From NCBI RefSeq assembly GCF_963259705.1, contig NC_081844.1:47043501-47107500 (forward strand): DNA of 64,000 bases, read 5' to 3'. The first letter of the stretch is position 1. Each line of letters starts with the position of its first letter. The position numbers and the translations under genes are program-made. This document shows, piece after piece, positions 33,410-45,720 of the stretch. Source of the stretch: Myotis daubentonii (lineage: Eukaryota > Chordata > Mammalia > Chiroptera > Vespertilionidae). The notes under the pieces are model-generated. The model ran no database searches and was not told the origin of the DNA. It worked only from the letters and a program-made list of their open reading frames with translations.

Positions 33410-33936
33410 CAGGGGTGGGCAACCCCTGGCACGCGTGCCAAACATGGCACGCCCATAACTTTTGCTGGCACACGAAACCCTCTCTTATAATCTTCCATTT
33501 ACAATTGTGAATCTTTGTTCTCAGTGATGAATTTTGTTAAGTCTTGTAATAGGAGTAGCCTGACGAATGAAAGTAATAGCTCGTGCATATCTCTGAAAGT
33601 CACGAAATATAAACCTGATGTAAAATCTCTGTCATCAGTGATGCAGCAGCAAAAGTCCCACTGATAATATCAAATGGAGTCATAAAGTTTCTGTCGGACT
33701 ATCAGTGTACATGTATACATTAAAAAATAAATGTATATTTCATCATCATATACTGTGTTTTTGTCACTCGAATAAATTTTATTATTTCTTCAAGGTTCTT
33801 CACATACGTACACCTTAAGAGATATCAAGTAGGCGTAACATGTTCTCAAAAAAATTAGGGTTGGCACGCAGAAGAATTTTGAGTCAGAGATTTTGCTGGT
33901 TTTGGCACGCACTCACAAAAAGGTTGCCCACCCCTG
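33410..33936. mobile_element. 527-bp hAT element, CAGGGGTGGGCAACC family
   Basis: Ends caggggtgggcaaccc and ggttgcccacccctg, with a perfect 8-bp duplication ttctagca (33402-33409, 33937-33944). Both subterminal regions carry ggcacgc motifs (tggcacgcgtgccaaa near the left, ttggcacgca near the right). It is longer than the other hATs here and may retain part of a degraded parent element, but no transposase frame is seen. Confidence 0.93.
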
Positions 33937-34127
33937 TTCTAGCAGAAACTCCTTCAGTGCCACCAGCAATGTATGCCTTGACTGACAAGTAATAAGGTTC
34001 ACACATGTCGTATTACTGCAATATAAAGATCTTGAAAATATTAAAATGTATGACTTCCAAGGCAATTGTAATAGACAAGGGTAGCTCAAACATATTAGGA
34101 CTTATTGTAAAAAAATAAAATAAAGCG

Positions 34128-34332
34128 CCAAGCCAGCATGGCTCAGTAATTGAGTATCAGCCTATGAACCAGGAGATCATGGTTTGACTCCTGGTCAGAG
34201 CACATGCCTGGGCTGCGGGCTCAATCCCCAGTGAAGGGTGTGCAGGAGGCAGCCAATCAATGGTTCTCTCTCATCATTGATGTTTCTATCTCTCATTCTT
34301 CCTTCTTCTCTGAAAACAATAAAAATATATTT
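34128..34332 (+). mobile_element. Ves SINE
   Basis: Head ccaagccagcatggctcagtaattgag, B-box, Ves body and A-rich tail. A 17-bp duplication aaaaataaaataaagcg lies at about 34111-34127 and 34333-34349. Confidence 0.92.
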
Positions 34333-34349
34333 AAAAATAAAATAAAGCG

Positions 34350-35042
34350 AACATATCTGAACAGGTGGGATTTTTAACACCCTGATCAGGGTAGAAAGAA
34401 AATTTGGAAATTTGAATGAATTCCAGAGGCAATTAATAGTTGATTAATTGCACTAAATTATAAAGCAGGAAAACGATTACCTGCTTTTGTTTCAGTCTTA
34501 TTACTCAGTTTAAGGTACATGAAGACTCCTAAAATACAAAACAGAATATTTTATGTTAAGGAGTAAAAATGGCCTCATTCTTCTGCTTACTTTAAACTTA
34601 CATTGGTTAATTTGAAAAGTTAACTGAAAAAAAAGTGGTAAAAGGCAAAGCTGAGGCTGACTCAACGAGATGATTAGCTTCTTGGTACAAAACAATTTTC
34701 ATTTATTATCATCCTATTACATTTTCCAAAGCCCCTTCCCCCTTTCTCCTTATAGCCTATTTCTGCTGAGCTGTCTCCTCTGATTTAGTACTCCTTGGTT
34801 AGGGATTTCTTTTTCTTTTACTCATCTGTATGAAAGGATAAAGAGAGGCATTAAGTAACATTTAGCTATCCTCTGTGCATCACCGAGAAACCGGAAAAAA
34901 AAAAAAAAAAAGAAAAGCTATTCTAACCATATCAAATTTTAAAAGTTTTCCTAGAAAAAGTAATTCTCCTTTTTACAATTCCTGGGATTTGTAAATGTTG
35001 CTTTATATGGCAAGAAAACCTTTAGCTGAGATGACAGAGAAG
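34350..35042. other. Unassigned AT-rich sequence
   Basis: No gene seen. A poly-A run lies at about 34895-34911. Confidence 0.4.
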
Positions 35043-35050
35043 ATCTATAA

Positions 35051-35283
35051 CAGTGGTTCTCAACCTTGGCTGCACATTAGAATCACCTGGGAATCTTTTT
35101 AAAATCCTGATTTCTGGGCCTCATCCTCCGGAAATTCTGTTTCTTTGTTATGGGGGGCGGGGGGGGGGGAGCCACAACATTAGTAACAAAGAAACAGAAT
35201 TTCCGGAGGATGAGGCCCAGAAATCAGGATTTTAAAAAGATTCTCAGGTGATTCTAATGTGCAGCCAAGGTTGAGAACCACTA
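35051..35283. mobile_element. Palindromic MER5A-like hAT element, copy 2
   Basis: An 8-bp duplication atctataa (35043-35050, 35284-35291). Arms 35051-35150 and 35184-35283 are 100 bp each, with about two mismatches around a G-rich 33-nt loop. Both arms carry cctccgg/ccggagg and an extra tttc/gaaa compared with copy 1 at 1910-2118, where both arms lack these. The terminal G is mutated to A. Confidence 0.92.
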
Positions 35284-35291
35284 ATCTATAA

Positions 35292-36049
35292 AGTAACATA
35301 TGAAATGAGCCACACCTAAAACCAAGACACAGGCGATCCTTAGTGGAATCAGTGTCAGCCAGGGTTGATCCGGGAAGCAGGACTGCAGTGACTAATAGGA
35401 AATAAAGGAGTCACTTTAGGAGCTATATTTAACAACTGTGCAAGAAGCTGGGCAAAGGAAACTCCAGAAGCGGGTAACTGGTGGTGAGTCTAAAGTTGTA
35501 GATCAGAGGGAGGGGGAAATCTGGCTGTGAAGCTGGAGAAATCAAGGGAAAACGAGAACCTGTGAAGACTAACCAGCACTCACAGAGACAAAAGGAACCT
35601 GAGAGGAGAAGCAGGAATATGCTTCTGTCCACATGGCAACTCCAGAGACCTGCAGAGGTACCTGGTGCCCCTCCCTTTGGGGCCATCCCATGCCTGGCCC
35701 AGGACTTGGAGAAGCTGAAGGGGAGAGGCAGCATGAGCTAATGCAGCTGAAGCTGCAATGCAGGCCTCGCTGCTGCCCCACCCAAAGCGTTGATACCCAG
35801 ATCGGCGGCCCTATGCATGAGCTGCATCGACACCTGCAACACTGCACTGAACCTTCTGAGTGTCATCAAAGCTGCTTCCTCTACCTTCCAAATATTGGGC
35901 ATGTTTCTCTTCTGGCCAACCCTAGCCCAGAATCATACAGGAGAAGAGATTCCAGCTCAATTTTCCCTTCTGTATACAATTTATTCAAGCTGTCTTTTGT
36001 ATGCAATTTCTTGTTTTGTCCCTTCCTATACTAACATCCCCCAAGCGTC
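35292..36049. other. Unassigned sequence
   Basis: Slightly GC-richer than average. Overlapping frames of about 100-133 codons occur on both strands (for example 35633-36034 and 35790-36188), but none contains a recognisable domain, and they contradict each other. They are not called as genes. Confidence 0.4.
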
Positions 36050-36130
36050 TATAAGAATCACCTGGGAATCTTGCCTAAAGGCACATTTGAATTCAGTAGG
36101 TCCAGGATGGGGCCTGGGTTTCTGCAGGTG
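36050..36130. mobile_element. MER5A-like fragment
   Basis: ataagaatcacctgggaatcttg ... ttgaattcagtaggtccagg ... tggggcctgggtttctgca follows the MER5A order. Ends are missing. Confidence 0.6.
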
Positions 36131-36519
36131 GGTAAAGAGTAGATTAGGCTGCTCAATTGATAGGTTTATATATTGGAATTTTGTGTAAAATTTCATTTGC
36201 AGAAAAAATACTTAATTCCTGGTTTAACAACAAAGCTTTTAAATCATTTTCATTTGAGTGGTCAAGAACCTAGTTGCAAAATTATTTTGGCATCCTTTTT
36301 GAAGAGGGAAAATAAATGCTACACTATGTATTATCTGTACTACATTATAAAAACAGTCCTGAAATAAGACATGAGAGAATGTGGTTGTTTATAATTTATT
36401 AGTGATCTTTGCCTGTTGGGTAATACCAAATTTTCCTAAAATATTTTTAACAGATTTAATGTCTTCCCATGATAACCATGTACTAATCACTAAACTTCTT
36501 AGGGATTTTATTTCTGTAT

Positions 36520-37160
36520 CTATATTCAATTCAAGTCACAAATATTTATTGAGTGTTAAGTATGTTACAGAAACAATGCCTTGGGATACAAGGGGATTAA
36601 GTCACTGTTCTATCTTCTATTAGGAAGAATAAAATGACTTACTTTAAAAATGAGAGTGCAGCCCTGGCCACTTTAGCTCAGTGGATAGAGTGTCAGCGGA
36701 CTGAAGGGTCCTGGGTTCAATTCCGGTCAAGGGCACATACCTTGGTTGTAGGCTCAATCCCTGGCCCTGGTCTGAGCCATGTGGGAGGCAGTCAGTCAAT
36801 AGGTCTCTCTCACATCTATGTCTCTCTCCCCCCCCGCCTCTCTCTCTCTTTCTCCTTCCCGCTTTCTCTAAAAATCAATGGAAAAATATCCTTGGGTGAG
36901 GATTTTTTAAAAAATGAGTGAGGAGAACCATAGAAAGTGCAAATGTGCAGGAGTTCAAGAGAGAAATTGTCTGTAATGGGAATGACCAGGAGAACTTCAG
37001 GAAAGAATTGGTATTGGAAATGAATTTTCAAAGGATGGGTAAGATTTCTTCTATCATGAATGGAGAGCAGAAGAATTTCTGCTGAAAGACATGGGCTGCG
37101 GAAAGGAATGGAGCCCAGAAAGTTAGAGAAAGAGCAGTATGTGGAAAACAAAATGTATGA
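36520..37160 (+). repeat. Ancient mammalian repeat interrupted by a VES SINE
   Basis: Segments at 36530-36645 (aatatttattgagtgttaag) and after 36910 (gaatgaccaggagaacttca, tttcaaaggatgggtaagat) fit the same old family as 6560-8460. The SINE at 36660-36908 splits it. Confidence 0.45.
36660..36908 (+). mobile_element. VES SINE, older subtype
   Basis: Head gccctggccactttagctcagtggatagag, B-box gttcaattccggtcaaggg, TC-rich segment, tail atatccttgggtgaggattt. The flanks share aaaaatgag(ag)tg. Confidence 0.88.
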
Positions 37161-39204
37161 GACAGGATTCAAACAGGGCAGCAGAGTCATTGTGAATGTT
37201 TTAGAAGAGGGATTTGTCACAGGAACACGGTCTCAGCTGTGAGAGGAGCTGAGGAAAAGAGAATCCAGAAGGCGGAGTTGGAGGATCAGAGGAGACACCC
37301 ACCTATGAATCTGGAAACCAGGTTCATCCGGAAGAACAAAGGGGCCTGGGAAGGGGCGCTCATGGGAGGTCTACAGGAAACTGTTGCTCTTGTGTAGTTA
37401 GCACATTTGGAAGTCCATAGCCAAGCGTCTGACGGTTGGCCAGGGGTTAATATTGGTCAACAGAGTGAGTACTTGGAAGAGGAGCTGGACACGAGGCAGA
37501 GAAGAGTTAGGACTGATTGAAAGTTGCAGGCACATTTTGTGCATCTCAGCATCCAATACGACCACCTTCAAAGAAAAATGGCGACAGCTTCACTTCTTTC
37601 CAGTTCTCACACCTGTTCCTCAAGAGGCACACAGTCAGGCTCATTGTGGGAAATATAGTTCACAGCTGAACTGAATTGACACATCCAAGCCACCACACAG
37701 GTGTCCTGTTTAAGCAGAGATGAAATGTATTTGTGAATGTGCAGAAGATCGATTTGGTTAAGGGTATCGGGGAACATCATAAAGGCCATGATATCCATGG
37801 TGTGAAATTTAGTCTTAGTTACGAAGGGGATCATCATCACTAGCAAGGGAAGGTGATGTTGGAAGTCTAATTTCACAGGTTCAGGTTGAAAAGCCTGAAA
37901 CAGATCTAAAACTATCTTGTCCAGCCAAGGAAAATATCCCTTGACAGGATGTCCTAACCCATTTGACCTTGAAATGACCTTGTTTAAGAGAAAGCTCTAT
38001 AGCAGTGCCTTTCAACTCCTGGCCAGTCTATTTCCTGGAAAGGGGTTCAGGTGCCCTAAGATATTAATCCTCCAAGCCTAGGACTGCAACGGTAACAGTC
38101 ATAGAGCTCCTAGATCAGTTGCCTCAGACAACAAGCATCTCTGTCCAGGGATCTTAGGAGGTGGCCCTAGCAGAGTGAGGACTGGCCTGGCAGCCCTCAG
38201 CTATAGGCAGTGAGCATGATGAGCTATGGTTAGTCCTGCTTTCCAGCCAGGTGTTTAACCAGTGTGGGGTGCTCCACCACCTGGTGTCTCTTTGAACAGC
38301 CAGCTGCAGCAAGCATTTCTGCCTGTCATGTACAAAAGGCTACAGAGCTACTGGAGTTCACATCCCAGATGCCCAAGCGAGCTCTGTAGGCAGCCCTAAA
38401 TGTGCTAGCAGGGGATTAGAATGGGGGAGGAGGACAGGGAAACAGACAAATTTCTTTAACAGGCACCACCAATGCAGCGGCTCTGAATCTCTGCCTCCAC
38501 CTATTTGTAATACTTTTATGGATTTGTAGCAAATTTGCCCTTTTTCTGATTCAAACTAACCTCAGGTGATGGCTCTAAAATTGCACCCACATTATTAGAA
38601 CCTCATCATTATTTTGAGATTCTGATATGGAAAAGTTCAAGTACATTCAAAATCCATTAACATTAAATATAATTTCAATGTTTTATCTCTGAGGAAAGAA
38701 AATGAAGAGCGGCTTTAAATATAATTTCAACTGTTAAAAATTCTTTACTTGAATGGTTGATAAAATGATTTTAATTTTTTTTAATCACATACCCATTTAG
38801 ACAAAATTTATCATTGGTGGTGATCATTCAAAAGAATTAATCAAGAACTAAATATAGCCATTGAAAACATAAAACCTAATATTAAAATGTTATGCCCATG
38901 GAAGCAAGTACAAGTTTTTCATTAAAAGCCCTGAAAAATTTTATTTGGACATTTTAAGCACATTCAATACTTAATATCTACAAAGTATATATTTATACCA
39001 CATAAAATAAATGTAATGATCTTTTCACTAAACATTGTATAGATTATCCCAGTTTACTCCAGTGTGTTGTACATTGTAATTTGATAGTTCTCTATGTGTT
39101 CCATAATGTTAAAAATAAAAATGGTCATGAAGGACTAATTTTGAGAGTAAAGATTAGTAATGCATATTTCTTTGGGGTCAGAGAGACACAATGGAATCTT
39201 GTAG
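37161..39204. other. Unassigned sequence
   Basis: No recognised gene or repeat. GC-richer up to about 38460, AT-rich after. Confidence 0.4.
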
Positions 39205-39328
39205 CTCCAATTCTCTATGTCCCAATCCACCCATGGATACCAAGGATGATTGAAGTTTTTGGAGAGTCTGAAGTTAAACATGGATTTTCAACTGCGCTGG
39301 GGATCTGCACCCCTAAAGGTCAACTGTA
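39205..39328. mobile_element. TcMar/Tigger-like DNA transposon fragment
   Basis: ccacccatggataccaagga ... catggattttcaactgcgct ... gcacccctaaaggtcaactgta resembles the end of an old Tigger-related element, with cagttgacc as terminal repeat on the minus strand next to TA. The left end is not found. Confidence 0.5.
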
Positions 39329-39499
39329 ATAGTAATTCAGGAAATAATAGTTTGAATAATGGTTTTTGAGATTTAGAAGGTGTGTTCTATGTTTTGTGCT
39401 CTTCTTCTGTACAACAGGCTTAGAAGTACTTTTGACTTCCCAGGCTGTACCGCTTAGCCTAAGCTTGAGAATTACCTCATGTAGGCTACACAGAAAGGC

Positions 39500-39743
39500 A
39501 TTGAGCCTGGCCCGTGTGGCTCATTGGTTGAGCGTTGACCTATGAACCAGGAGGTCCTGGTTCAATTCCTGGTCAGAGCACATGCACCAAGTTGTGGGCT
39601 CGATCCCCAGTAGGGAGCATGCAGGAGGCAGCTGATCAATGATTCTCTCTCATCACTGATGTTTCTTTCTCCCTCTCCCTCTCCCTCTCCCTCTCCCTCT
39701 CCCTCTCCCTTCATCTCTGAAATCAATACAAATATTTTTTTAA
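39500..39743 (+). mobile_element. Ves SINE with expanded (CCCTCT)n tract
   Basis: Head cctggcccgtgtggctcattggttgagcg, B-box gttcaattcctggtcagag, Ves body, then about six CCCTCT units at 39669-39710 in place of the usual short pyrimidine tract. An 8-bp match agaaaggc flanks it (39492-39499, 39744-39751). Confidence 0.92.
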
Positions 39744-39751
39744 AGAAAGGC

Positions 39752-41535
39752 CCTGAGAAATTTGTTGGACTGCAATTAGCTTTAAAGAAATTATTTAATG
39801 CCTGAAATCTCTTTCATATATGGTATTTTCTTTAAAGGATTTTTACTTTTAAATATAGCAAATACTCAAAGTGATGATATCACTTGCTCTGAACAAATAA
39901 AACAGCACTAAGGTAGAAAAAATGTATTCATACATTTCTTTACAAAGTACCTCTATCAAGCATTGCCTCCATGAACTGAGAAGTACTAGTAATTAAATAG
40001 TATAGCTCCTGTATTACAAATGTGAAAATAATTCAGCATCCTGCTAAAGATCAGTGGTTGGGAAAACGGTAAATAAAATCGTAAGAAAGTATGTTAAAGC
40101 TCTTGACCATGTTACAGATGTGAAAACTTAGTATGAACAGGAGGCTCAGCCACACCGAACTTCATTCCTTCTCAGTGAGTTGACTCAGTTGGCACTGCGG
40201 GAAATGTCTTTCAATATGCATCCTTGACCAGGACAAATGAATATATCGAGGCAAAGTTTCATGATCCCTGTCAAAGCCTTTTCTTTCTGTGAGTTTATAC
40301 TGTCATAGAAAAAAAAACAATGTAAATTTCTCAGGAATTGCAGATACATTACATACTCCATGAGACATAACAGAAGCAAACAATTATGTGTTGTCTAGGA
40401 AATTGTAGACTGATCATTACAATCCCCTTTTTCAAGTACTATTCAAAGGGGTTACTATGCTTTCTTTGTAAAATATATATATAGAACAAGACAGAAAATT
40501 ACCTTCTGTAACTGTGTAATAGTTTTGCTACTTTTAAGTAACTATTGAAGTAGGTCATAGTGCTGGGAGGAAATGGAGGAGGAGGCTGGTAACTGATATA
40601 TCTAATCCATTTTGTTTGGTATATGATTAGTCACCAGAAAAATTAAATTAATTAAGTATAAAGAGTTTTTGCAATTTTGGATTTAGTTGAAGACTGAGGG
40701 TGTAGTTTTTTTTGTTGCTTTCTTATTTGGTTATAATGTGCATATAATGAATTGCACCTATTTTAAGTTCATTGAGTTTTGAAAATGTACATATCCATAT
40801 AACTGAAATGTTTACACATATAACTATGCTCAAAGAGTCCCATGTTTAGTTTAGTGCTCTGCTATTATTTACTGTCTTGAAATTCTTAATAATTTTATCT
40901 TTGAACTTGGATTTTGTAAATTGAGTCTTTTTGGACAATGGAGCAATATGCCTGTGTGCTGTTCCTTGTTGCACCTTTCATACACGGCTTTTGAAATATC
41001 CCATGAGGCAAAATTCCAGAGAACCAATGATGAGTGAGAGTTCAGTGGGACTCAGGGGCCACGCCTTTCATTTCAACCAGAACTTGTTTCAAACACAGAA
41101 AGAAAGCAGTGGTGTTCTAAGAAACATCAGTGACCAAGGGAACTTCATTAAGTGGTGCATGACTTTAATTATTACAGAACATAATTCAATTTATTTTACA
41201 GAGCAAAATTTAATTATTACAGAACATCTGATATAGAGCTTAATAATTCTTCTATAAATTGATACTCCAATTTAGTCCACATGCTTATATGAGAAGTGGA
41301 TTCTGGCCTAATTTTAGTAGGTTTCGTATCATCTTGGGCATTCTTTGAAATCAAGTGCCCACTTTACTGCCAACAGCAGGAGTTGCTGTTCATTCTCTAT
41401 CCCAAGGACATGACCCCTAGAAGGTGGGAAATCACTTTTCTTTCTCACAGCTGCTTACCACACACCCAAAGTATCCTGCTAATCTAAAGGCAAAATGTGT
41501 TATAATAGTTTGTGCCCTCCATCCTTCACCTCCTT

Positions 41536-41538
<3 letters not shown>
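39752..41538. other. Unassigned AT-rich sequence
   Basis: No recognised gene or repeat. A repeated ttaattattacagaacat phrase at about 41166 and 41210 is a short local direct repeat. Confidence 0.4.
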
Positions 41539-41588
<50 letters not shown>

Positions 41589-41648
41589 CCTCTCCCTCTC
41601 CCTCTCCCTCTCCCTCTCCCTCTCCCTCTCTCTCTCTCCCTCTCTCTC
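41539..41648 (+). repeat. Pyrimidine microsatellite (TC)n(CCCTCT)n(TC)n
   Basis: About 110 bp of pure pyrimidine: TC units, then CCCTCT units, then TC again. The Arg/Glu and Leu/Ser/Pro frames across it are artefacts. Confidence 0.98.
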
Positions 41649-42924
41649 ATTTACACATGGCATAAATTTATAGAGTAAAGAGAAAGAGAGGCAGTATAAA
41701 TGGTCATTCATTACAGCCCACATGTTACTTTATTTTGTTTCCTTAAGAAAATGTATGCTATATTTTCAAATAGTCCATCAGTTTATTTGTCTGATTAGTT
41801 TCTAACCTTGGCCTTACAGCAAAAAGTTACTTTTCAGATTTAATGTGCAAAAATCCAAAAGGCCATATCCATGTGTTCAGTTAACTCTTTTGGGATTCGA
41901 TTGTTCTTCTAGGAGATTTTGTTTCCAAGTTTTAAAAATCACTTTAGTCATTAAAAATAATTCTAAATTTTTTATTACAAATATACATATATAAACCAAT
42001 GTGTTCCCCCCACCCACAAACACCCATTTGGTGTTTGTGATCTGCTCTGTTTTCTTAGAATCCAGTACACCTACAAAATTTTGGATTTCAATGGTTCCTT
42101 TCATGCATCAACAATTACAACAAATATTTAAAAATTTTCCTTTTCAGTTTATTTTCTAAATAAATATGCATATAGGTATTTATTTAGATATATGTGTGCA
42201 TATATGATGAAGAGGAAAAACACTTGCTGCTTCACAGCTTGGATACACAAGAAGCACTAATAAAGTTCATGACAAATCATTGAAATCTAACTTCATAAAT
42301 AAGCGAGATGTCAAATTTTGAAAATGGTATTTCATTATCAGTAATCTATCTGTACCATGGAGTCATCAGAGGTCTTTGTTTGAGGTAGCATTTTGTACAG
42401 CCTTTGTGTTTCAGAGACCATCTGTTCTTGGTCACAGGTACTACAGAAATAAGGCATGATGAATAGGAAACTTCTGCAAGTCATTTCGACTTAACTCAGC
42501 CCCATGTAATCTCCATTACACATTGTTCAGGGCCTCTTGAGTAAACTGAATGTAAGTAGAAGGTAAAAGATGAAAATATATTAGATCAGTGCATGAAACA
42601 GAGGTGGCCAGGGCTTACTTCTATTCTGGATCAAGTTATTACAAAAGTTTCAATATATTAAAAAGTCTTTTAAATTCAATGTTTTACAGAAATAATTGCT
42701 ATTAAATTTTTAAATACCATGGTCCTTCTAAACAGCACATGGAGACATTTTATGAAGAATTAGCTATATCTGCGGCAATTAAAAAAACATAAAAGTTGGT
42801 ACCAAACTTTTAAGGTGTTCAAAGATCTTGGTCATCCTCCTCCACCTCTCCCTCCTCCTTCTCCTCCTCTTCCTCACTATATCTCTTTTCTTTGGCAAAC
42901 TGTAGCAATCACTATTGCTATTGT
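41649..42924. other. Unassigned AT-rich sequence
   Basis: No recognised gene. A pyrimidine-rich CTC/CTT stretch lies at about 42834-42880. Confidence 0.4.
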
Positions 42925-43075
42925 TTTCAACCCTGGATTTGCATCAAAGTTACCTGCAAAACGTTTTTAAAATATTGATGCTAGGCCTTTATTCCTAGAT
43001 ATCCCGATTCTGTGGAAATATTTATACATTTTTCCACAGGAGATTCTGAGGCACTGCTAGGGATGAACACTCTTT
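42925..43075. mobile_element. MER5A-like fragment
   Basis: gttttcaaccctggatttgcatcaaagttacctgcaaaacgtttttaaaatattgatgct and the later ggagattctgaggcactgct follow the MER5A order with heavy divergence. Confidence 0.5.
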
Positions 43076-44769
43076 TCTTAATTTTCTCCCCAAACAATCT
43101 ATAGATACTACATAAATCAAAAGCAACATGCATCCACATGGTTTATGTGGATATCGTTTTATTCCAGGGATGACTCCAACTGAGATGTATGTAACATAGT
43201 AGTGACATAATTTGAGAATTGGTATATTAATGTAACTCTAAGTTCTCACAATTCCTCACACCTGGTTGATGATGAGAGGTCAATGAAAAAATTTGATAAC
43301 ACACTTTGTATTCACTGAGCCAGGATAGATTGACCAACAACCTTCCCAAAGGTCTTCACAAAAGTGGCATCCTCTAAAGATTTAAGGAATTTACTGACAT
43401 GAAGGACATGAAGAATACAATTAAGCTCTCCTCCCTCAGACAATGAAATTTGAATTGTACGCGTTTCTCTTTTCTGAGAATAATGTGGATATTTCCCTGA
43501 GAATTTGTGTTTCCTCTCTGTCGATGACATATATCATCTTTTCTTATTCCCCATTTTCTTTGAAAACCAGGAAGCCTGAAACAAAATTGACTGCTCAACT
43601 TTAATAACCATATGGAACACTATGACCTGTTTACTTGCACTCTTTCTGCCTTGTCTTGCATTATTTTCTGTTTTTCCTTTTTCAGGTTTTATTTAAAGAT
43701 TTTCCATTTTATTGCATGAATTAGTTTAATTATCCATGAAGTTGACTTAATATGGAAAGTCTTTGATGATATTGGAATTATTTCTAAAAATGTTGCATGA
43801 TTAGCAAAATATTTTTTATTCTCAAAGAAATATTGAAAGGTTATCATGTTGAGCCTTCCTGAGCCTCTTCAAAACTAAAGCAACTTAGAGTAAATTCTGT
43901 AATCAGAAGGGGTCAGCATCACCTCCAGAGGTAACCTTAGGTGTAGTTCACTCTAAACTCAAATTTCTCCAAATTGGGAACCAGTCATGATTATCTTGCT
44001 TGGTTAACCTGCAGGAGGCTAGAAGATGAGATGGCACTCGTCCCCTGGGTATACTACACAGGACAAAGCACCCGGATGACATTGTAATCATAGAAACACT
44101 GACTGATGCCAGCTTTCCTATTTTCATTTCCTAGAGTAGCAGCTATTGCTTTTATTAAGGGATGTAATGTTTTGACTAATCATTGGCTAAGAAGGAACTT
44201 GGTGTGTTTTCTAAATAATTGTGTTTACTGGTACATGAGAGCCAATCCAGCTTTCTCCAGAATTTTTTCAAAATCTGTCCAGAACAAAGATCTCTCAGAC
44301 CCTTTTAACATTCAATATATATGTTAAAATGCAAGGTTTTTCGTTACACTTAAAAGAAAAATTGATTCTAAAAATGATTTCTAAAAAGAAATCATACTGG
44401 AGTCTTTTAAAAAATGCTTTTATTCTCCTGTAATAGAGCTATACTGTTGCCAAAAGACTGATTAGAAAAGGCCAAAGGCTTATTTCTGCTCCTTATTACA
44501 ATAACAGAGAAAATTTACCCAGGAGAGGATTAATCTGATAACTCCAGGCCTAGGAAGATTTCATCACTGCCAATCCAAGACTATATTCTGCAAGGTCAAA
44601 TCTGCTAGATGAGACGCATGAAATGTAACCTGACATACTGAAGCTTCATGGTAGCTACAGGTAGTGTTGTAAATGCAATGTTTACTCTCTGTCTTGTACT
44701 TACTTTATCTTCAGGTACCTTATCCTATTTAGTGAAGGTTATTGTTTGAGCTGATATCTTTTTTATTAT
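43076..44769. other. Unassigned AT-rich sequence
   Basis: No recognised gene or repeat. Confidence 0.4.
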
Positions 44770-45230
44770 TATTTTAAGAATTTATTTGAGCAAAATATGA
44801 TTCTAATTGGGCAGTGCAAAAACACAATTCGTTCAGAGAGCTCCACTGACAGGAGCCGGGGAAGGACTTTTATACAGAAAAGGTGGAGGTAAAATAATTA
44901 CATTCCCCCTCCCCCGCTTCCCTTGAGCCCACCCACATTTATTGGATTCTGGAAGCATACCCAGCAGCCCTCCTCCTAGTCCTAGAGGTGTGGCCCCGAG
45001 GGCCTAGTAACTGGCCTCTCCCTCTCCACAGCAAACAGCCAAGAGGCCTAGACTATTCCTCTTGGGCAGGTAAATTGCTCCTCCCAAGCCTTCCAGTTTC
45101 AGCTCCCTTCTGAGTTTAAATCCTCCCTCAGGCTTCCAGCTCATCAGCTCCACTCAGCCTGCCCCTGGCTTTAGCTGCAGCCTGGCGGGCACCCTGTGCA
45201 TGGCAGGGTCCTGGGGCCAGCAGTGGCTGT
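44770..45230 (-). mobile_element. Possible endogenous retrovirus LTR
   Basis: On the minus strand a TATA-like tataaaag (complement at 44868-44875) is followed about 80-90 bp downstream by aataaa (complement near 44785) and an AT-rich end. Upstream is a GC-rich block, as in an LTR with U3, promoter, R and polyadenylation signal. TG/CA ends and a duplication were not established, and no viral genes are attached. Confidence 0.35.
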
Positions 45231-45720
45231 GAGATCAGAGGAAGAAACTGGACCGAGTGTCTCTCCCGCTGTACTCTCCCAGGAGCCTAGCTGCCCAAGT
45301 ATTCCTGCTGGAAATTCTGCAAGTGTTTCTCGGTGAACATGGTGCCTTTGTTTTCTTCTTCTTGTCCACAGGCCAGTCACAGGCCTTGCAGCCTTGGCTG
45401 GGACTCACAATCTGCTGGGTGACGGGCTCAGGCATGGTCCTCCTTGCACTGGTCATAAACTTCAGGGTCACTCCAAGGTAGCCTTGACTTCTGGAACCTG
45501 GCCAGCGCTGACTTGGGCACTTTTCCCCAGGCTGAGTTCCACAGTTTCCCAGCCTGGGTTGCCTTGGCCTTCTGGGCGGCTTTACCAGAGCCCAGCTGGG
45601 CCTGGCCTGGCCTGGCCTGACCTGGCGCAGCCTGGGGGACCTCAGGTGCCCCCAGCAGCTCCAGGCAGGACTCACCACAGCAAGGCCGCTGACATTGTTG
45701 TACCTTGTCCCACCCACTCA
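45231..45720. other. Unassigned GC-rich segment
   Basis: GC-rich, with a small tandem run of cctgg/cctga units at about 45600-45625. A minus-strand open frame of 160 codons (45235-45717) and two overlapping frames on other phases exist. None shows a domain I recognise. It may be part of the LTR next to it or a decayed processed pseudogene. Confidence 0.35.

Noticed and set aside
35633..36188. Frames of 133 and 132 codons as possible exons
   Set aside because: They overlap in different phases, start without a convincing context, and show no known motif.
45235..45717. 160-codon minus-strand frame as a gene
   Set aside because: No recognisable domain, GC-rich composition alone can keep frames open, and two other phases are also open. 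Kept only as an unexplained segment.
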